From positions 2,480,001-2,544,000 of the forward strand of contig CAWICN010000001.1 in the NCBI GenBank assembly GCA_963834725.1: 64,000 bases of DNA. Reading direction: 5' to 3'. The stretch comes from PALSA-693 sp963834725. Its GTDB lineage: Bacteria > Actinomycetota > Acidimicrobiia > Acidimicrobiales > Palsa-688. Shown one piece after another: positions 49,857-59,540 of the stretch. Both the position numbers and the translations under genes were made by a program. How positions within the stretch are numbered: the stretch's first letter is position 1; each line of letters starts with the position of its first letter. Below the pieces are notes generated by a model, which was not told the DNA's origin, made no database searches, and saw only the letters and a list, made by a program, of their open reading frames with translations.

Positions 49857-49971
49857 GAGATCCTGGAAGCCGTGAACACGGGGTAGATGGTTTTTCCGAC
49901 CCGCGCCATGGGTACGACTGAGTTATCCGGCTGATCGTGAAGTCGGCGTTGTGCGTTTTGGAGGTTGGAAC

Positions 49972-50415
49972 ATGGCGACTTCAGACCTGGGGTCTCGTGC
50001 GCCCCAGGCCCAGGCGTCGGCCGCGCAGAAGCCATTGGCCGAGCTAACTGGCGATCTGGCCCGTCAAATGACGGCCCTGGTGCACCATGAGATCGAGTTG
50101 GCGAAAGTCGAGATGGCTGGGAAAGGCAAGCAGGCCGGGCTCGGAGCCGGGATGTTCGGCGCCGCCGGGGTGCTGGCCGCCTTCGCTTTCGGTTGCGTCA
50201 CGGCCTGTTTCGTCGCCGCCTTGCAGCTGGGCATGGCCGTGTGGTTGGCGGCGCTGATAGTCGGGGTGGCGTATCTGGCGGTGGCGGGCGCGCTGGCGCT
50301 GATAGGCCGCCGCCGGATCAGTCGAGCCACCCCACCCGTTCCGGCCGAGGCGGTGGAGAGCACCAAGGAGGATGTCCAATGGCTCAAGACCCAAGCGAAG
50401 TCCGCGGGGCCATAG
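49972..50415 (+). CDS. Actinobacterial Holin-X family membrane protein
   Basis: 147 residues from ATG 49972, which follows an aggaggtt-type ribosome-binding site (ggaggttggaac). An N-terminal amphipathic helix (LTGDLARQMTALVHHEIELA) and two membrane helices (GMFGAAGVLAAFAFGCVTAC, MAVWLAALIVGVAYLAVAGAL). Despite the name, homologues are chromosomal and appear with DUF3618 and DUF4235 genes, as here. Probably a cell-envelope stress factor. Not a phage gene in this setting. Confidence 0.85.
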   Translation: MATSDLGSRAPQAQASAAQKPLAELTGDLARQMTALVHHEIELAKVEMAGKGKQAGLGAGMFGAAGVLAAFAFGCVTACFVAALQLGMAVWLAALIVGVAYLAVAGALALIGRRRISRATPPVPAEAVESTKEDVQWLKTQAKSAGP

Positions 50416-50708
50416 AACAGGATCGGCAGGAGCTGGCCGAGACCATCCAGGCCTTAACCGAAAAGGCCGATGTCAGGCAGCGCGTCCGCGTGACGGTGTC
50501 CAGGAACGCCGAACAGCTCCAGCGTCAGGCCAACGAGCTGGTGTCCAATGTGCGCGGGGTCACGCCGCAACAGGTGCAGTCCGGCTTGGGCTCGGCGGCG
50601 GGCTCGATCCGGCAGCGACCCGTCCCGTTTGCGGTGGCGGCGGCCTTCCTCGTCGGCCTGCTGATGGGACGGCGGTCGGGCCGGGGAGGAGGCCCAGACC
50701 AGTGCTAG
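50379..50708 (+). CDS. DUF3618 domain protein
   Basis: 109 residues from ATG 50379, with a strong aaggagga site 6-10 nt upstream inside the previous gene. N-terminal MAQDPSEVRGAIEQDRQELA, then TIQALTEKADVRQRVRVTVS, a basic helix, and one C-terminal membrane helix (PVPFAVAAAFLVGLLMGRR). Middle gene of the membrane-stress operon. Function unknown. Confidence 0.87.
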   Translation: MAQDPSEVRGAIEQDRQELAETIQALTEKADVRQRVRVTVSRNAEQLQRQANELVSNVRGVTPQQVQSGLGSAAGSIRQRPVPFAVAAAFLVGLLMGRRSGRGGGPDQC

Positions 50709-50965
50709 TCAAGATCCTCTACAAGCCACTCGGGCTGTTTATTTCCGTCGTGGGGGGCATACTCGCCGGGGCCGCATTCAAGCGGACGTGGAGAGTTCTG
50801 GCCCACGAAGATCAAGCACCCAAGGCCACCGACCGCGACCGAACCTGGCGGGAGGTGTTGCCGGCGGCCGCCCTGCAAGGGGCCCTCTTCGGCTTCGTCA
50901 AAGCGACCATGGACCGGGCCGGCGCCCGCGGCTTCGAGCGGGCCACCGGGACCTGGCCGTCCTGA
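50702..50965 (+). CDS. DUF4235 domain membrane protein
   Basis: 87 residues from GTG 50702, overlapping the previous stop by 7 nt. KPLGLFISVVGGILAGAAFK is the first membrane segment; ALQGALFGFVKATMDRAGAR resembles the second half of the family. Third gene of the Holin-X/DUF3618/DUF4235 set. Function unknown. Confidence 0.85.
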   Translation: MLVKILYKPLGLFISVVGGILAGAAFKRTWRVLAHEDQAPKATDRDRTWREVLPAAALQGALFGFVKATMDRAGARGFERATGTWPS

Positions 50966-51264
50966 GCGGTCGCAGGGCCCTTTTGATGATGCGATCACCG
51001 TGAGGCTGTTTTTCTAAGAAGTCCTGGACAAACTGGTCTCGTCTCCGCTTGGGGGTGACAGCGTGAGAAGTCGCCGGTCTGGCCACAGGCACACCGGGAC
51101 CGGTCACAACTGGAGGAGGATTGCTGGCCACCAGCGGGCTGCTAGCTCTCGCCAACCGCGGTCTCGGCCCGGGACGATCAGGCCCGCCTGGCCGCCATCC
51201 ACCGCAGCCGCTCGCATCCATCTCTGCGAACCCGAGTAGCCGGCTGGCGGTACCGCGAGAGGGA
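50966..51264. other. 299-bp gap without a convincing gene
   Basis: Lies between the convergent ends of the DUF4235 gene and the MalT-like regulator gene. The overlapping open frames translate to low-complexity Arg/Pro/Gly sequence. A gcccttttg stretch just past the DUF4235 stop might help termination but has no clear stem. Nothing else recognised. Confidence 0.5.
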
Positions 51265-53739
51265 TCAGCTGACCCGCAGCAGCCCCAGGGAGGAAGCGAG
51301 GGCGGCGGCGTCGGTGCGTCGTTTGGCGCCGAGCTTTCGCAGAATATTGGAGACGTGCACGCCAGCGGTACTGGCGCTCATGTAGAGGGTCGTGGCGATC
51401 TCGCGGTTGGTCTGACCCTCGCTGAGGAGCTGGAGGACAGCGAGTTCACGCCGCGTCAGGATCGGTGTCGATCGGCGGTGGGGCGTGTCGAGGGCGCTGG
51501 CATCGAATTGCTCGATCAAGTGGAGGGCCGAGTCGACCGCCTGCGTGAGCTGCAGTTCCCGGCCCGCGGACCACGCCGAGGCGAACGACGAACGGTTCAG
51601 CTTTCCATCGAGTCGGGCCAACGTCGCGGCGCGGGCCGGCGCCTCGACCGGGGGGACCGGCGTTTGCAGCTGCTCACGAAGCGACTCCGCGTAGGCGAGC
51701 AGCTCAACCAGGACGTGAGGGTCCTCCCGCAGGAGCAGAGAAGTCGCGATCTCCTCGAGCACGCTCGCCACGCGCCAGCGATCGCCGAGCTGGCTGTGCA
51801 CGAGCAGCGCGTCTCGGAGCATCAGCGCCGGCTCGTGAGGTGGACGGTTACGGCGACGGGCGACGATCGCGAGCTCATGGAGCGACCACGCGATGCCCTC
51901 CTGGAAGCCCAGCCTGCGGGCAATGGCCAGCGCCTCCTCGAGCCGGTCTCCGGCGATCGCGAGCTGATCGTCATAGAGGGCGCTGGCCCCGAGGTTGACG
52001 AGCGTCTCAGCGACGTCCTGAAGGTTTTGGGCCTGCCTGAACCAGGTCAGAGCGGCCAGGCAGAACGATTCGGCGGCCTGGAGATCCCCGACAAGCCACG
52101 CCACGAACCCGAGGTAATTGTTGGACGCCGCGATCCCGCGCTCGTCGCCGAGCTCGGACCAAATGGCAAGGCTCTGTGAGTGGAGGTCGCGTGCTTCGTC
52201 GTAGCGGCCTTGCTCGCGAGCGATCGAACCGAGCCGCTGGAGGGCCATGGCTGCGGTCATCGAATCATCCGGTTCCCGGCTCAGGCTGAGCGCGTCCCGG
52301 AGGTGCTCGGCCGCCACTGCGTAATCACACTGGAAGAAGGCCACGTCGCCGGCCCCCCGCAACGCGTCGGCGCGCACGCTGGTTGGCATTTCCTGCGTGG
52401 ACACCAGGGCCTGCTCAAACGCTTCGCGTGCCGCCCGGTAATAACCGCGCTGATACCAAAACGGCCACAGCCACAACGAGAGCTGCACCGCGTCGGGTAC
52501 CGACGTGGCGCGCAACCACAACAATGCTTCGTACAGGTTGTCCTGCTCGAGTTCCAGCTGCTCGAACACACGGATCTGCTGGTCGGGTCCGGCGGCGCCG
52601 CCGAAGGCGGCGTCGCGCACCAGCCCGGAAAAGTAGGCGGCGTGGCGCCGGTGGATCGGATCCGACTCACCGCTGTCTTCGAGCTTTCTCAAGGCGAAAT
52701 GACGGAACGTCACCAGGAGTCTGTATCGCGGCGCCCCCCGATCCTCGACCACTTGCACCATGGAGCGATCGACCAGCGCACTCAGCACGTCGAGGACATC
52801 ATCTGCGGCCAGGGTTTCATCGGCGCTGATCGCCTCCGCCGCGGCCAGCGAGAAACTGCCATTGAACACGCCAAGCCGCCGGAACAGTCGCTGCTCGGGT
52901 CCTTCGAGCAGTCGGTGACTCCACTCGAGGGTGTCGCGGAGCGTCCGGTGGCGGGGCGGAGCCGTCCTGGCCCCGTGGCCAAGGACGTCGGAACCGCTGG
53001 CCAGCCGCTCGGCGATCTCGGCCACGCCGAGCACCGGCACACGGGCCGCCGCCAGCTCAATCGAGAGTGGTATCCCGTCGAGCAGCCGGCAGATCTGGGT
53101 CGCTGCTTCGCGCACGCCGAAACCTTCAGGATCGAACGAACTGGTCGACTCCCGGGCTCGCTCCAGGAAGAGCTCGACCGCCGGGTCGTCTCGGATCCAC
53201 CCGCGTCGACCGGATGATGGCTCGCTGACGAGCAATCCGGGGACGCGCCACACCTGCTCGCCCGATACGCCGAGCGGCTCGCGGCTCGTGGCGACCACCC
53301 GCAATGACGGCGTGCGCCCCAGCACCTCGATGACGACCTCAGCGCATCCGCTGATCGCTTGCTCGCAGTTGTCGAGCAACAGCAGCGCCGTGTCGACAAA
53401 CCGCCGGGCGATGGCTTCCGCCACGTCACTCGCTCGCTCACCGGGAAGCACCGCGGCCGCCATCACCTGAGCGACGGATCGGGCGTCGACCGCCGCCGAC
53501 AGATCGACCCACCACGCCCCCTCGACGAAGTCCGCCCGGGCCGCCTCGGCGAGCGCGATCGCCAGGCGGGTCTTGCCCGCGCCCGCCGGCCCACAGAGGG
53601 TCAGCAGGCGGGTCCGCCTGAGGAGCGCGCTCAGCTCGCGCATGGCGCTGTCCCGGCCGATGAGCCGGGTGAATCGAGGAGGAAGGTTCCCCGTGACCTC
53701 GACGCCGGGGCCGCCCCTCGCTTCGTCGTCTGAACTCAA
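51265..53739 (-). CDS. Large MalT/AfsR-type ATPase regulator with LuxR HTH
   Basis: 824 residues from TTG 53739. P-loop about residue 50 (LCGPAGAGKTRLAIALAEAA), Walker B-like LLLLDNCEQAI, RVVATSREPLG, GIPLSIELAAARV; then TPR-like repeats about 430-730 (VAAEHLRDALSLSREPDDSM, ARDLHSQSLAIWSELGDERG); C-terminal LuxR HTH about 765-815 (LTRRELAVLQLLSEGQTNRE, STAGVHVSNILRKLGAKRRT). ATP-switched transcription factor (STAND/LAL class). Divergent from a flavoprotein gene with an inverted repeat in between, its probable target. Confidence 0.9.
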   Translation of the reverse strand: MSSDDEARGGPGVEVTGNLPPRFTRLIGRDSAMRELSALLRRTRLLTLCGPAGAGKTRLAIALAEAARADFVEGAWWVDLSAAVDARSVAQVMAAAVLPGERASDVAEAIARRFVDTALLLLDNCEQAISGCAEVVIEVLGRTPSLRVVATSREPLGVSGEQVWRVPGLLVSEPSSGRRGWIRDDPAVELFLERARESTSSFDPEGFGVREAATQICRLLDGIPLSIELAAARVPVLGVAEIAERLASGSDVLGHGARTAPPRHRTLRDTLEWSHRLLEGPEQRLFRRLGVFNGSFSLAAAEAISADETLAADDVLDVLSALVDRSMVQVVEDRGAPRYRLLVTFRHFALRKLEDSGESDPIHRRHAAYFSGLVRDAAFGGAAGPDQQIRVFEQLELEQDNLYEALLWLRATSVPDAVQLSLWLWPFWYQRGYYRAAREAFEQALVSTQEMPTSVRADALRGAGDVAFFQCDYAVAAEHLRDALSLSREPDDSMTAAMALQRLGSIAREQGRYDEARDLHSQSLAIWSELGDERGIAASNNYLGFVAWLVGDLQAAESFCLAALTWFRQAQNLQDVAETLVNLGASALYDDQLAIAGDRLEEALAIARRLGFQEGIAWSLHELAIVARRRNRPPHEPALMLRDALLVHSQLGDRWRVASVLEEIATSLLLREDPHVLVELLAYAESLREQLQTPVPPVEAPARAATLARLDGKLNRSSFASAWSAGRELQLTQAVDSALHLIEQFDASALDTPHRRSTPILTRRELAVLQLLSEGQTNREIATTLYMSASTAGVHVSNILRKLGAKRRTDAAALASSLGLLRVS

Positions 53740-53788
53740 GTAGGCACCCGCCTTCCTCAGTGCCGTCCCGGTCGGCTCAGGATACCTC

Positions 53789-53823
53789 TGGCGCCTAAAT
53801 GCCGCCTAAACATTCAGGCGCCA
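53789..53823. promoter_or_regulatory. Inverted/direct repeat in the divergent promoter of regulator and flavoprotein genes
   Basis: 8-bp perfect arms TGGCGCCT (53789-53796) and AGGCGCCA (53816-53823); in between are two direct copies of CGCCTAAA. Placed between the starts at 53739 and 53927, it may be an operator of the LuxR-type regulator. Confidence 0.4.
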
Positions 53824-53926
53824 ACCGTAAAGACGTGAGCGGAAGAATGGGTGATTGCCCGATGTGTGGTGCACGGCGCGATGTCACCCTGTGCGACATG
53901 AGCACCCCCTGGACAGGACTCGTGAG

Positions 53927-55354
53927 ATGGCCCGGATCCTGATCGTCGGGGCCGGCATCCTCGGGCTGAGCGCGGCGATGCTGCTGGCCGGCGACGGGCA
54001 TGAGCTCACCGTGCTCGAGCGCGATCCCGCGCCGGCCCCTGACGTGGCGGTCGACGCGTGGTACGAGTGGCCGCGCCGAGGCGTGAACCAGTTCCGTCAG
54101 CCCCACGGCTTCCAGCCCCGGTTCTGCCAGATCGTCACGGCCGAGCTGCCCCACGTCGCCCGTGCCCTCGAAACGGCCGGAGCCTTTCACCGTAACTTTG
54201 TTCGCGACCTTCTGCCTGAGTCGCTCACCGGCGGCTGGCGGGCCGGCGACGAGCGCTTCGAGTGGCTGACCGGGCGCCGACCATTCGCCGAGGCCGTGTT
54301 CGCGGCGCAGGCCCAATCGACTCCCGGGATCGAGATCCGCCGCGGGATAGCGGTGGCAGGTCTGATCGCCGGCGCCCCGGACGGGTTGGCGGTGCCGCAC
54401 GTGATCGGGATCGAAACGGCATCAGGAGAGAAGATCCTCGCCGACCTGGTCGTCGATATGGGCGGTCGGCGCTCGACGCTCCCCTGCTGGCTGGCCGCGG
54501 TGGGCGCCCAGCCGACGTATGAGGAGCGCGAGGACTCCGGATTCATGTACTTCGGCCGGCATTTCTGTTCGCCAGAGGGTTCTACTCCGCCACTCATCGG
54601 TCCGCCGAAGACCGATTGGGGGACCATCAGCTCGCTGGCGTTGCCGGCCGACAATGGCACCTGGTGTCTGGGCATCGTCACCAGCGCCCACGACAAGGCG
54701 CTGTTTGCGCTCCGCCGGCTCGACCGCTGGGAGTCGGTGGTGCGCAGCCTGCCCACGGTCGCCCACTTCCTCGATGGCACGCCGATCGACGAGGGGGTTG
54801 CGGTCATCACCAGGCTGGAAGATCGCTTTCGTGGGTTCATGATCGACGGCGTCCCGGTGGCTACCGGGGTGGTCAGCGTCGGCGACGCATGGGCGGCGTC
54901 CAACCCGGCCGTTGGCCGGGGGATCTCGATCGGCATGCTGCATGCGACGGTGCTGCGGGACACGATCCGGGAGGCGGGCCTCGACAGCCCCGCTGTTTTC
55001 GCCTCCAGGTTCCACCAGCGCACGGCCGATCAGGTCGAGCCGTGGTACCGGTTCACCCTGGCCGGGGACCGGGACCGGATGGCCGAGGTCGAGGCCGGGA
55101 TCTGCGGCGCCACTCGCCAGCCAAACAACGATGACGACTACCAGCGGGCCAAGGCGGTGCTGGCCGCGGCACCGCTCGACCCCGACTGCCTGCGCGCCAC
55201 CCTCGACCTCCGCTCTGTCCTGAAGCTACCAGAGGAGATCTTCCGGTCACATCCGTGCCTGGCGGAAAAAGCCGTCACGCTGGCCCGGGCGGCCGAGGAC
55301 GTGGCCGTTCGGGGACCAGGCCGGGAACAGCTGCTGGCCATGGCGAACGCCTAG
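53927..55354 (+). CDS. FAD-dependent oxidoreductase (flavin monooxygenase-like)
   Basis: 475 residues from ATG 53927, where the FAD motif begins (MARILIVGAGILGLSAAMLL). A second segment, VVSVGDAWAASNPAVGRGIS, is the FAD-contacting motif of group A monooxygenases and halogenases. The long upstream frame has no homology. The W-x-W-x-I-P motif of tryptophan halogenases is not visible. A hydroxylation, epoxidation or dehydrogenation of a lipophilic compound seems likely (inference). Divergent from the MalT-like regulator. Confidence 0.83.
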   Translation: MARILIVGAGILGLSAAMLLAGDGHELTVLERDPAPAPDVAVDAWYEWPRRGVNQFRQPHGFQPRFCQIVTAELPHVARALETAGAFHRNFVRDLLPESLTGGWRAGDERFEWLTGRRPFAEAVFAAQAQSTPGIEIRRGIAVAGLIAGAPDGLAVPHVIGIETASGEKILADLVVDMGGRRSTLPCWLAAVGAQPTYEEREDSGFMYFGRHFCSPEGSTPPLIGPPKTDWGTISSLALPADNGTWCLGIVTSAHDKALFALRRLDRWESVVRSLPTVAHFLDGTPIDEGVAVITRLEDRFRGFMIDGVPVATGVVSVGDAWAASNPAVGRGISIGMLHATVLRDTIREAGLDSPAVFASRFHQRTADQVEPWYRFTLAGDRDRMAEVEAGICGATRQPNNDDDYQRAKAVLAAAPLDPDCLRATLDLRSVLKLPEEIFRSHPCLAEKAVTLARAAEDVAVRGPGREQLLAMANA

Positions 55355-55406
55355 CCGGCGATCCGGAATAAACCGGACAACCTGGGGTGCCGGTGAAACG
55401 CACCTC

Positions 55407-56570
55407 CTAGGCCCGGTCGAAGCGGGGCAGTATCTCGACGGCGAAGCGCTCGATGGAGCGCATCAGCTTCGGATGCGGGATGAGCCCGTTGTACGTCCAC
55501 GCGAACAGCCACTTGACCGGTAGCCGCTCCAGCAGGACCTCGAGGTGGCGTGACACCGAGTCGACCGTGCCGACCAGAGCCAATCCTTCGGCTCGCAAGT
55601 GCTCTGGAACCTCGCCGGTGTCGGGATCGGCCAGCCCCCGGTCGAACCCGAACGGGGCGAACCACTCCGACCCGCAGAACAACCCGCTATCGGCCCAGAG
55701 GGCCGCCGCCTCCTCCTCGCTGTCGGCGATTACCACGTCCCGGAGGACGCCGACGCCGTCACCGAGCGGCCGGCCTGAGGTGTCTGCGTAGAGGGCAACC
55801 AGCCGGCTCTCAAGCTTGGGATGCAGCGGCGGGAGGATCGCCGTGACGCCTTCCTGGGCGCACCAGCGGATCGAAGCCTCCGAAGAAGCGAAAGGCTGAA
55901 ACAGCGGGGGGTGGGGCTTCTGCAGGGGCTTTGGCACAACTCCCACGTGGGTTACGACCCCGTTCTCCACGCCACCTCCGTAGCGACGGGTCGACTCGAG
56001 GTCCCACGACGACTTCCCGGCGGGGATGCGCCAATAGCGGCCGTCATAGGCCAGGAGGTCCGAGGTCCAGGCTGCCTTCACGATGCGAAAGCACTCCTCG
56101 AACGCGGCCCGGTTGGCGGCGTCGGTCTGGTCGTGTTGATGCGGCAGGGCGCCGTGGATCCCGTGAGTCTGCTGAGCCATCACGTCTACCCATCGCCGCT
56201 GGTATCCCCGGGCGAACCCGGCGTTGGCGCGCCCGCCGGTCATGTGGTCCAGCATCGCGATGTTCTCCGCGACCCGGATGGGGTTGTCAGCCGGGAGAAC
56301 GATGCCCAGCTGGCCGACCCGGATGCGCTTGGTCTGCATGGCGATGAACAGGTCGAGGAGCACCGGGTTGTTGGATAGCTCGAAGCCCTCGACGTGGAAG
56401 TGGTGTTCAGTGAAGCTGATCGAGTCGTAGCCAAGCTCGTCGGCAAGGACGGCTTGTTCAACCAACTCGCTGAGCATCCGGCCGTAGAGGTCGCCGCGCA
56501 ACCCGGCCATCCCGGCCTCGATGTCTGCCCGGCTCCCGATTGATGGCAGATAGAAGAGTGAGGTTTTCAT
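55407..56570 (-). CDS. LLM-class (luciferase-like) flavin- or F420-dependent oxidoreductase
   Basis: 387 residues. TIM-barrel signatures: ELGYDSISFTEHHFHVEGFE, RIRVGQLGIVLPADNPIRVA, MLDHMTGGRANAGFARGYQR, and IRWCAQEGVTAILPP. This is the branch that holds alkanal or terpenoid monooxygenases of actinobacteria. FMN or F420 use cannot be told apart here. ATG 56570. Divergent from the P-type ATPase gene. Confidence 0.88.
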   Translation of the reverse strand: MKTSLFYLPSIGSRADIEAGMAGLRGDLYGRMLSELVEQAVLADELGYDSISFTEHHFHVEGFELSNNPVLLDLFIAMQTKRIRVGQLGIVLPADNPIRVAENIAMLDHMTGGRANAGFARGYQRRWVDVMAQQTHGIHGALPHQHDQTDAANRAAFEECFRIVKAAWTSDLLAYDGRYWRIPAGKSSWDLESTRRYGGGVENGVVTHVGVVPKPLQKPHPPLFQPFASSEASIRWCAQEGVTAILPPLHPKLESRLVALYADTSGRPLGDGVGVLRDVVIADSEEEAAALWADSGLFCGSEWFAPFGFDRGLADPDTGEVPEHLRAEGLALVGTVDSVSRHLEVLLERLPVKWLFAWTYNGLIPHPKLMRSIERFAVEILPRFDRA

Positions 56571-56666
56571 CCACGCATCATGGCGCGGCGCCGACCATCA
56601 CAGGATGGCCAGCCGGGCCGAACAACTCGGCTCGGCCCGGCCGGCCCGCGTCCGGACTGTACTGGC

Positions 56667-59111
56667 ATGAAGGTCAACGAAAGGAAACGTAGACATGATC
56701 AGTCGGTGGCCGCCTCGACAGAGCCGCTAGCGTCGGCGCGTGCCGTGAAGACCGCGGAACAGGTGTTGCCACCGGACTGGCCTGACCGGGGACTGTCAGC
56801 TGAGGCGGTCGCGTCCCGAGACGAGCTTCGAGCGAGCGATCGAGGCGAGGCGCAGACATCCCAGTCCTGGGGTCAGATTTTTCGGCGAAATGCCCTGACC
56901 CGGCTGAACTTCCTGCTGGTGACCCTGGGGGGCGCAACATTGGTGACGGGGTCCGCCCCTGACGCCACCTTCTTGCTTGTCGCCGTGATCAACACGGTGG
57001 TCGGCAGTGTGCAGGAGGTGCGGGCCAAACGTTCGCTGGATGCCCTGGCCGTCATCAACGCGCCCCGGGCCCGTGTGATCCGCGACGGGCAGGTCCGGGA
57101 GATCGAACCTGACCGTCTCGTGGTGGACGACTTGCTCGACCTGCGGCCCGGCGATCAAGTGGCCGCCGATGCCGTAGTCGTCGCCGACGACGCGGAGCTC
57201 GACGAGTCGCTGGCGACCGGGGAATCCGAACCCGTGCCGAAGGCGGCAGGAGACGCCCTGCTGTCGGGTTCGTGGATGGTGGCGGGGGCGCTGCGCGCCA
57301 GGGTCGCCCGGGTCGGCGCGGATTCGTACGCCAATCGCCTGGCCGCCGAGGCCCGCCGGTTCAGCCTGGCCAGCTCCGAGCTGATGAGCGGGATCAACGC
57401 GGTGCTGCGCGCCTTGTCGTGGCTGATGGTGGTCATCGCCCCGGTATTGTTCGTCCGTCAGCTGCAAACCCAGCCCTGGCGCCTGGCGATACGTTCCACC
57501 GTCGCCGGCCTGGTGGGGATGGTCCCGGAAGGCCTGGTGCTGTTGACCACGCTGGCCTTTTTGACCTCGGCGGTACGTCTCGCCCGCCGGCAGGTCCTGG
57601 TCCAGGAGTTGCCGGCGGTAGAGACCCTGGCCCGCGTGGATTCCCTGTGCCTCGACAAGACGGGCACCCTCACCGAAGGGGGCATCTCTTTCGCCGCCCT
57701 GCGAGCGGCCGGCCGGACGACCAGAGAGGAAATCGAAACGGCACTGGCCAGTCTGGCTGGATCCCGCGATGCGAACTCGACCATGATCGCCATCCGCGAC
57801 GGCCTCACGCCGAACGCGGCGTGGGAGCCGCAGGCCGAAGTGCCCTTTGCTTCGTCCCGAAAGTGGAGTGGTGCGACCTACGCGGGGCATGGCACCTGGG
57901 TGTTAGGCGCCCAGGAGTTCGTCGCGGCCGCCGACCCTGACGGCCTTGGAGCCCAGGCCGCTCAACTGGCGAGGGAAGGCGCCCGGGTGCTCGTGGTGGC
58001 TCACGGCCGGTTGCCGTTTGATGGCGACTCCCTCCCCACCGATCTCACCATTGTCGCCCTCGTGGAGTTACGCGAGCGATTACGACCCCAGGTGTCAGAC
58101 ACCCTCTCCTATTTCGCCCGCCAGCAGGTCACCGTGCGCGTCATCTCTGGCGACAGCCCGGCCACCGTGGGTCATCTGGCCCAGCGCGTCGGCCTACCCG
58201 ACTCCTCCCGGGCCGTCGACGCTCGCGCCCTGCCGTCCCCTGCAGCCGAGTTTGCCGAGGCGGTCGAGACGAACCGGGTGTTCGGCCGGGTCACTCCCGA
58301 GCAGAAGCGGGCCATGGTCAACGCGCTCCAATCCCGCGGGCACACGGTGGCCATGACCGGCGACGGCGTCAACGACGTCCTCGCTCTCAAAGACGCCGAC
58401 CTCGGCATCGCGATGGGATCCGGCACGGCGATCACCCGGGGCGTGGCCCAGGTCGTCATCCTGGACGACAATTTCGACGTGCTGCCTGTGGTGGTCGGCG
58501 AAGGCCGACGGGTTCTGGCCAACATTGAACGGGTCGCGTCCCTCTTCCTCGTCAAGAACGTGTATTCCCTCTTGCTGTCGGTTGCCATCGCGATCACCGG
58601 CTGGCCCTATCCGTTCCTGCCCCGGCATCTCACGCTGATCAGCGCCGTCGGGATCGGGATCCCCGGCTTCTTCCTGGCTATGGCCCCCAATCAGGACCGC
58701 TTCCAGCCCGGCTTCTTGCGGCGGGCCTTGACTTTTTCGATCATGGGCGGGACCGTCACCGCCGTCGCCGTGATGGGCACCTACGCCGTCGCCCGCCAGG
58801 AAGGTGTCTCCGGTGCGGCGGCCCGAACCGCGGCCATCCTGGCCACCATTGTCATCACGCTGTGGGTGCTCGTCATCGTGTCACGACCCATCACCCTCCT
58901 CCGCGTCTTGCTGGTAGCCGCCATGGGCGGCATCTTCGTCGCCGCCTACTTCATCCCTGGTATCAACACTTTCTTCTCCCTCCAGCACCGGCCAGCCACC
59001 GACGTCGTTGTCGAATCCCTCGTGTTCGGCGGCCTGGCCGGGCTTTTGATCGATGTGCTCCATCAGTCCCGCGCCGTGTCACGCCTTTTCGGCCAGCTCC
59101 ATCAGCCGTAG
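56667..59111 (+). CDS. Cation-translocating P-type ATPase, CtpE-like
   Basis: 814 residues from ATG 56667 (homology suggests GTG 56706 also possible). Signatures: TGES actuator loop (SLATGESEPVPK), PEGL in the fourth membrane helix (GLVGMVPEGLVLL), phosphorylation D330 (CLDKTGTLTEGG), hinge TGDGVNDVLALKDADLG. Six or more C-terminal helices. The PEGL motif and short N-terminus match actinobacterial CtpE-like pumps, which have been linked to calcium uptake; this is family knowledge, not shown here. Confidence 0.9.
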   Translation: MKVNERKRRHDQSVAASTEPLASARAVKTAEQVLPPDWPDRGLSAEAVASRDELRASDRGEAQTSQSWGQIFRRNALTRLNFLLVTLGGATLVTGSAPDATFLLVAVINTVVGSVQEVRAKRSLDALAVINAPRARVIRDGQVREIEPDRLVVDDLLDLRPGDQVAADAVVVADDAELDESLATGESEPVPKAAGDALLSGSWMVAGALRARVARVGADSYANRLAAEARRFSLASSELMSGINAVLRALSWLMVVIAPVLFVRQLQTQPWRLAIRSTVAGLVGMVPEGLVLLTTLAFLTSAVRLARRQVLVQELPAVETLARVDSLCLDKTGTLTEGGISFAALRAAGRTTREEIETALASLAGSRDANSTMIAIRDGLTPNAAWEPQAEVPFASSRKWSGATYAGHGTWVLGAQEFVAAADPDGLGAQAAQLAREGARVLVVAHGRLPFDGDSLPTDLTIVALVELRERLRPQVSDTLSYFARQQVTVRVISGDSPATVGHLAQRVGLPDSSRAVDARALPSPAAEFAEAVETNRVFGRVTPEQKRAMVNALQSRGHTVAMTGDGVNDVLALKDADLGIAMGSGTAITRGVAQVVILDDNFDVLPVVVGEGRRVLANIERVASLFLVKNVYSLLLSVAIAITGWPYPFLPRHLTLISAVGIGIPGFFLAMAPNQDRFQPGFLRRALTFSIMGGTVTAVAVMGTYAVARQEGVSGAAARTAAILATIVITLWVLVIVSRPITLLRVLLVAAMGGIFVAAYFIPGINTFFSLQHRPATDVVVESLVFGGLAGLLIDVLHQSRAVSRLFGQLHQP

Positions 59112-59527
59112 TGCTTGGATCGAGGCCAGGCCACCGCCCAGGAGACCTTCTGGCCGCGACAGATCCAGATCGGGTCCCCCCGCTCCTCTGTCCACACGCC
59201 GCCGGGAGTCGCGATCGTGCCTGCCGGGCTCACCTCCGAGAAGATCGTGAGCAGATACGATCTCGGTAAGTCGACCGCGATCGTGGTGGCTCCGTTATCG
59301 GATCCGGGGGGTCCCCACCACCAGTACGTATTGTGGCCGCTGATGGCGTGCGGCAGCGCGTATTCCCAGCCCACGTTGAGCTTGTTCATGAGCGCCAGCC
59401 CCCCCAGCGCTCCGACGGCCACCCATAGCCGCTCGTCGTTCGTGCGCAGCAGTCGCACCAGCGCCAACGTGATCGCGCACCAAAAGAATTGATCAAAGGC
59501 TGCGGTCGGCCCACCCTCGTGTCCAGG
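59102..59527 (-). pseudogene. Remnant of a GT39/PMT-like membrane glycosyltransferase
   Basis: Frame open from 59527 to the stop at 59102, which overlaps the end of the ATPase gene by 10 nt. It begins with a membrane helix segment (AFDQFFWCAITLALVRLLR, then DERLWVAVGALGGLALMNKL) and jumps at about residue 75 to a C-terminal, secreted-looking segment (WEYALPHAISGHNTYWWWGP, GDPIWICRGQKVSWAVAWPR). Between them intact relatives have several hundred residues and many helices. No proper start. So an internal deletion and N-terminal loss. Confidence 0.65.
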
Positions 59528-59540
59528 CTACTGGTCTCGG

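Noticed and set aside
49972..50965. Prophage lysis cassette (holin)
   Set aside because: The Holin-X protein with DUF3618 and DUF4235 is a usual chromosomal set in actinobacteria; no endolysin, capsid or integrase genes nearby.
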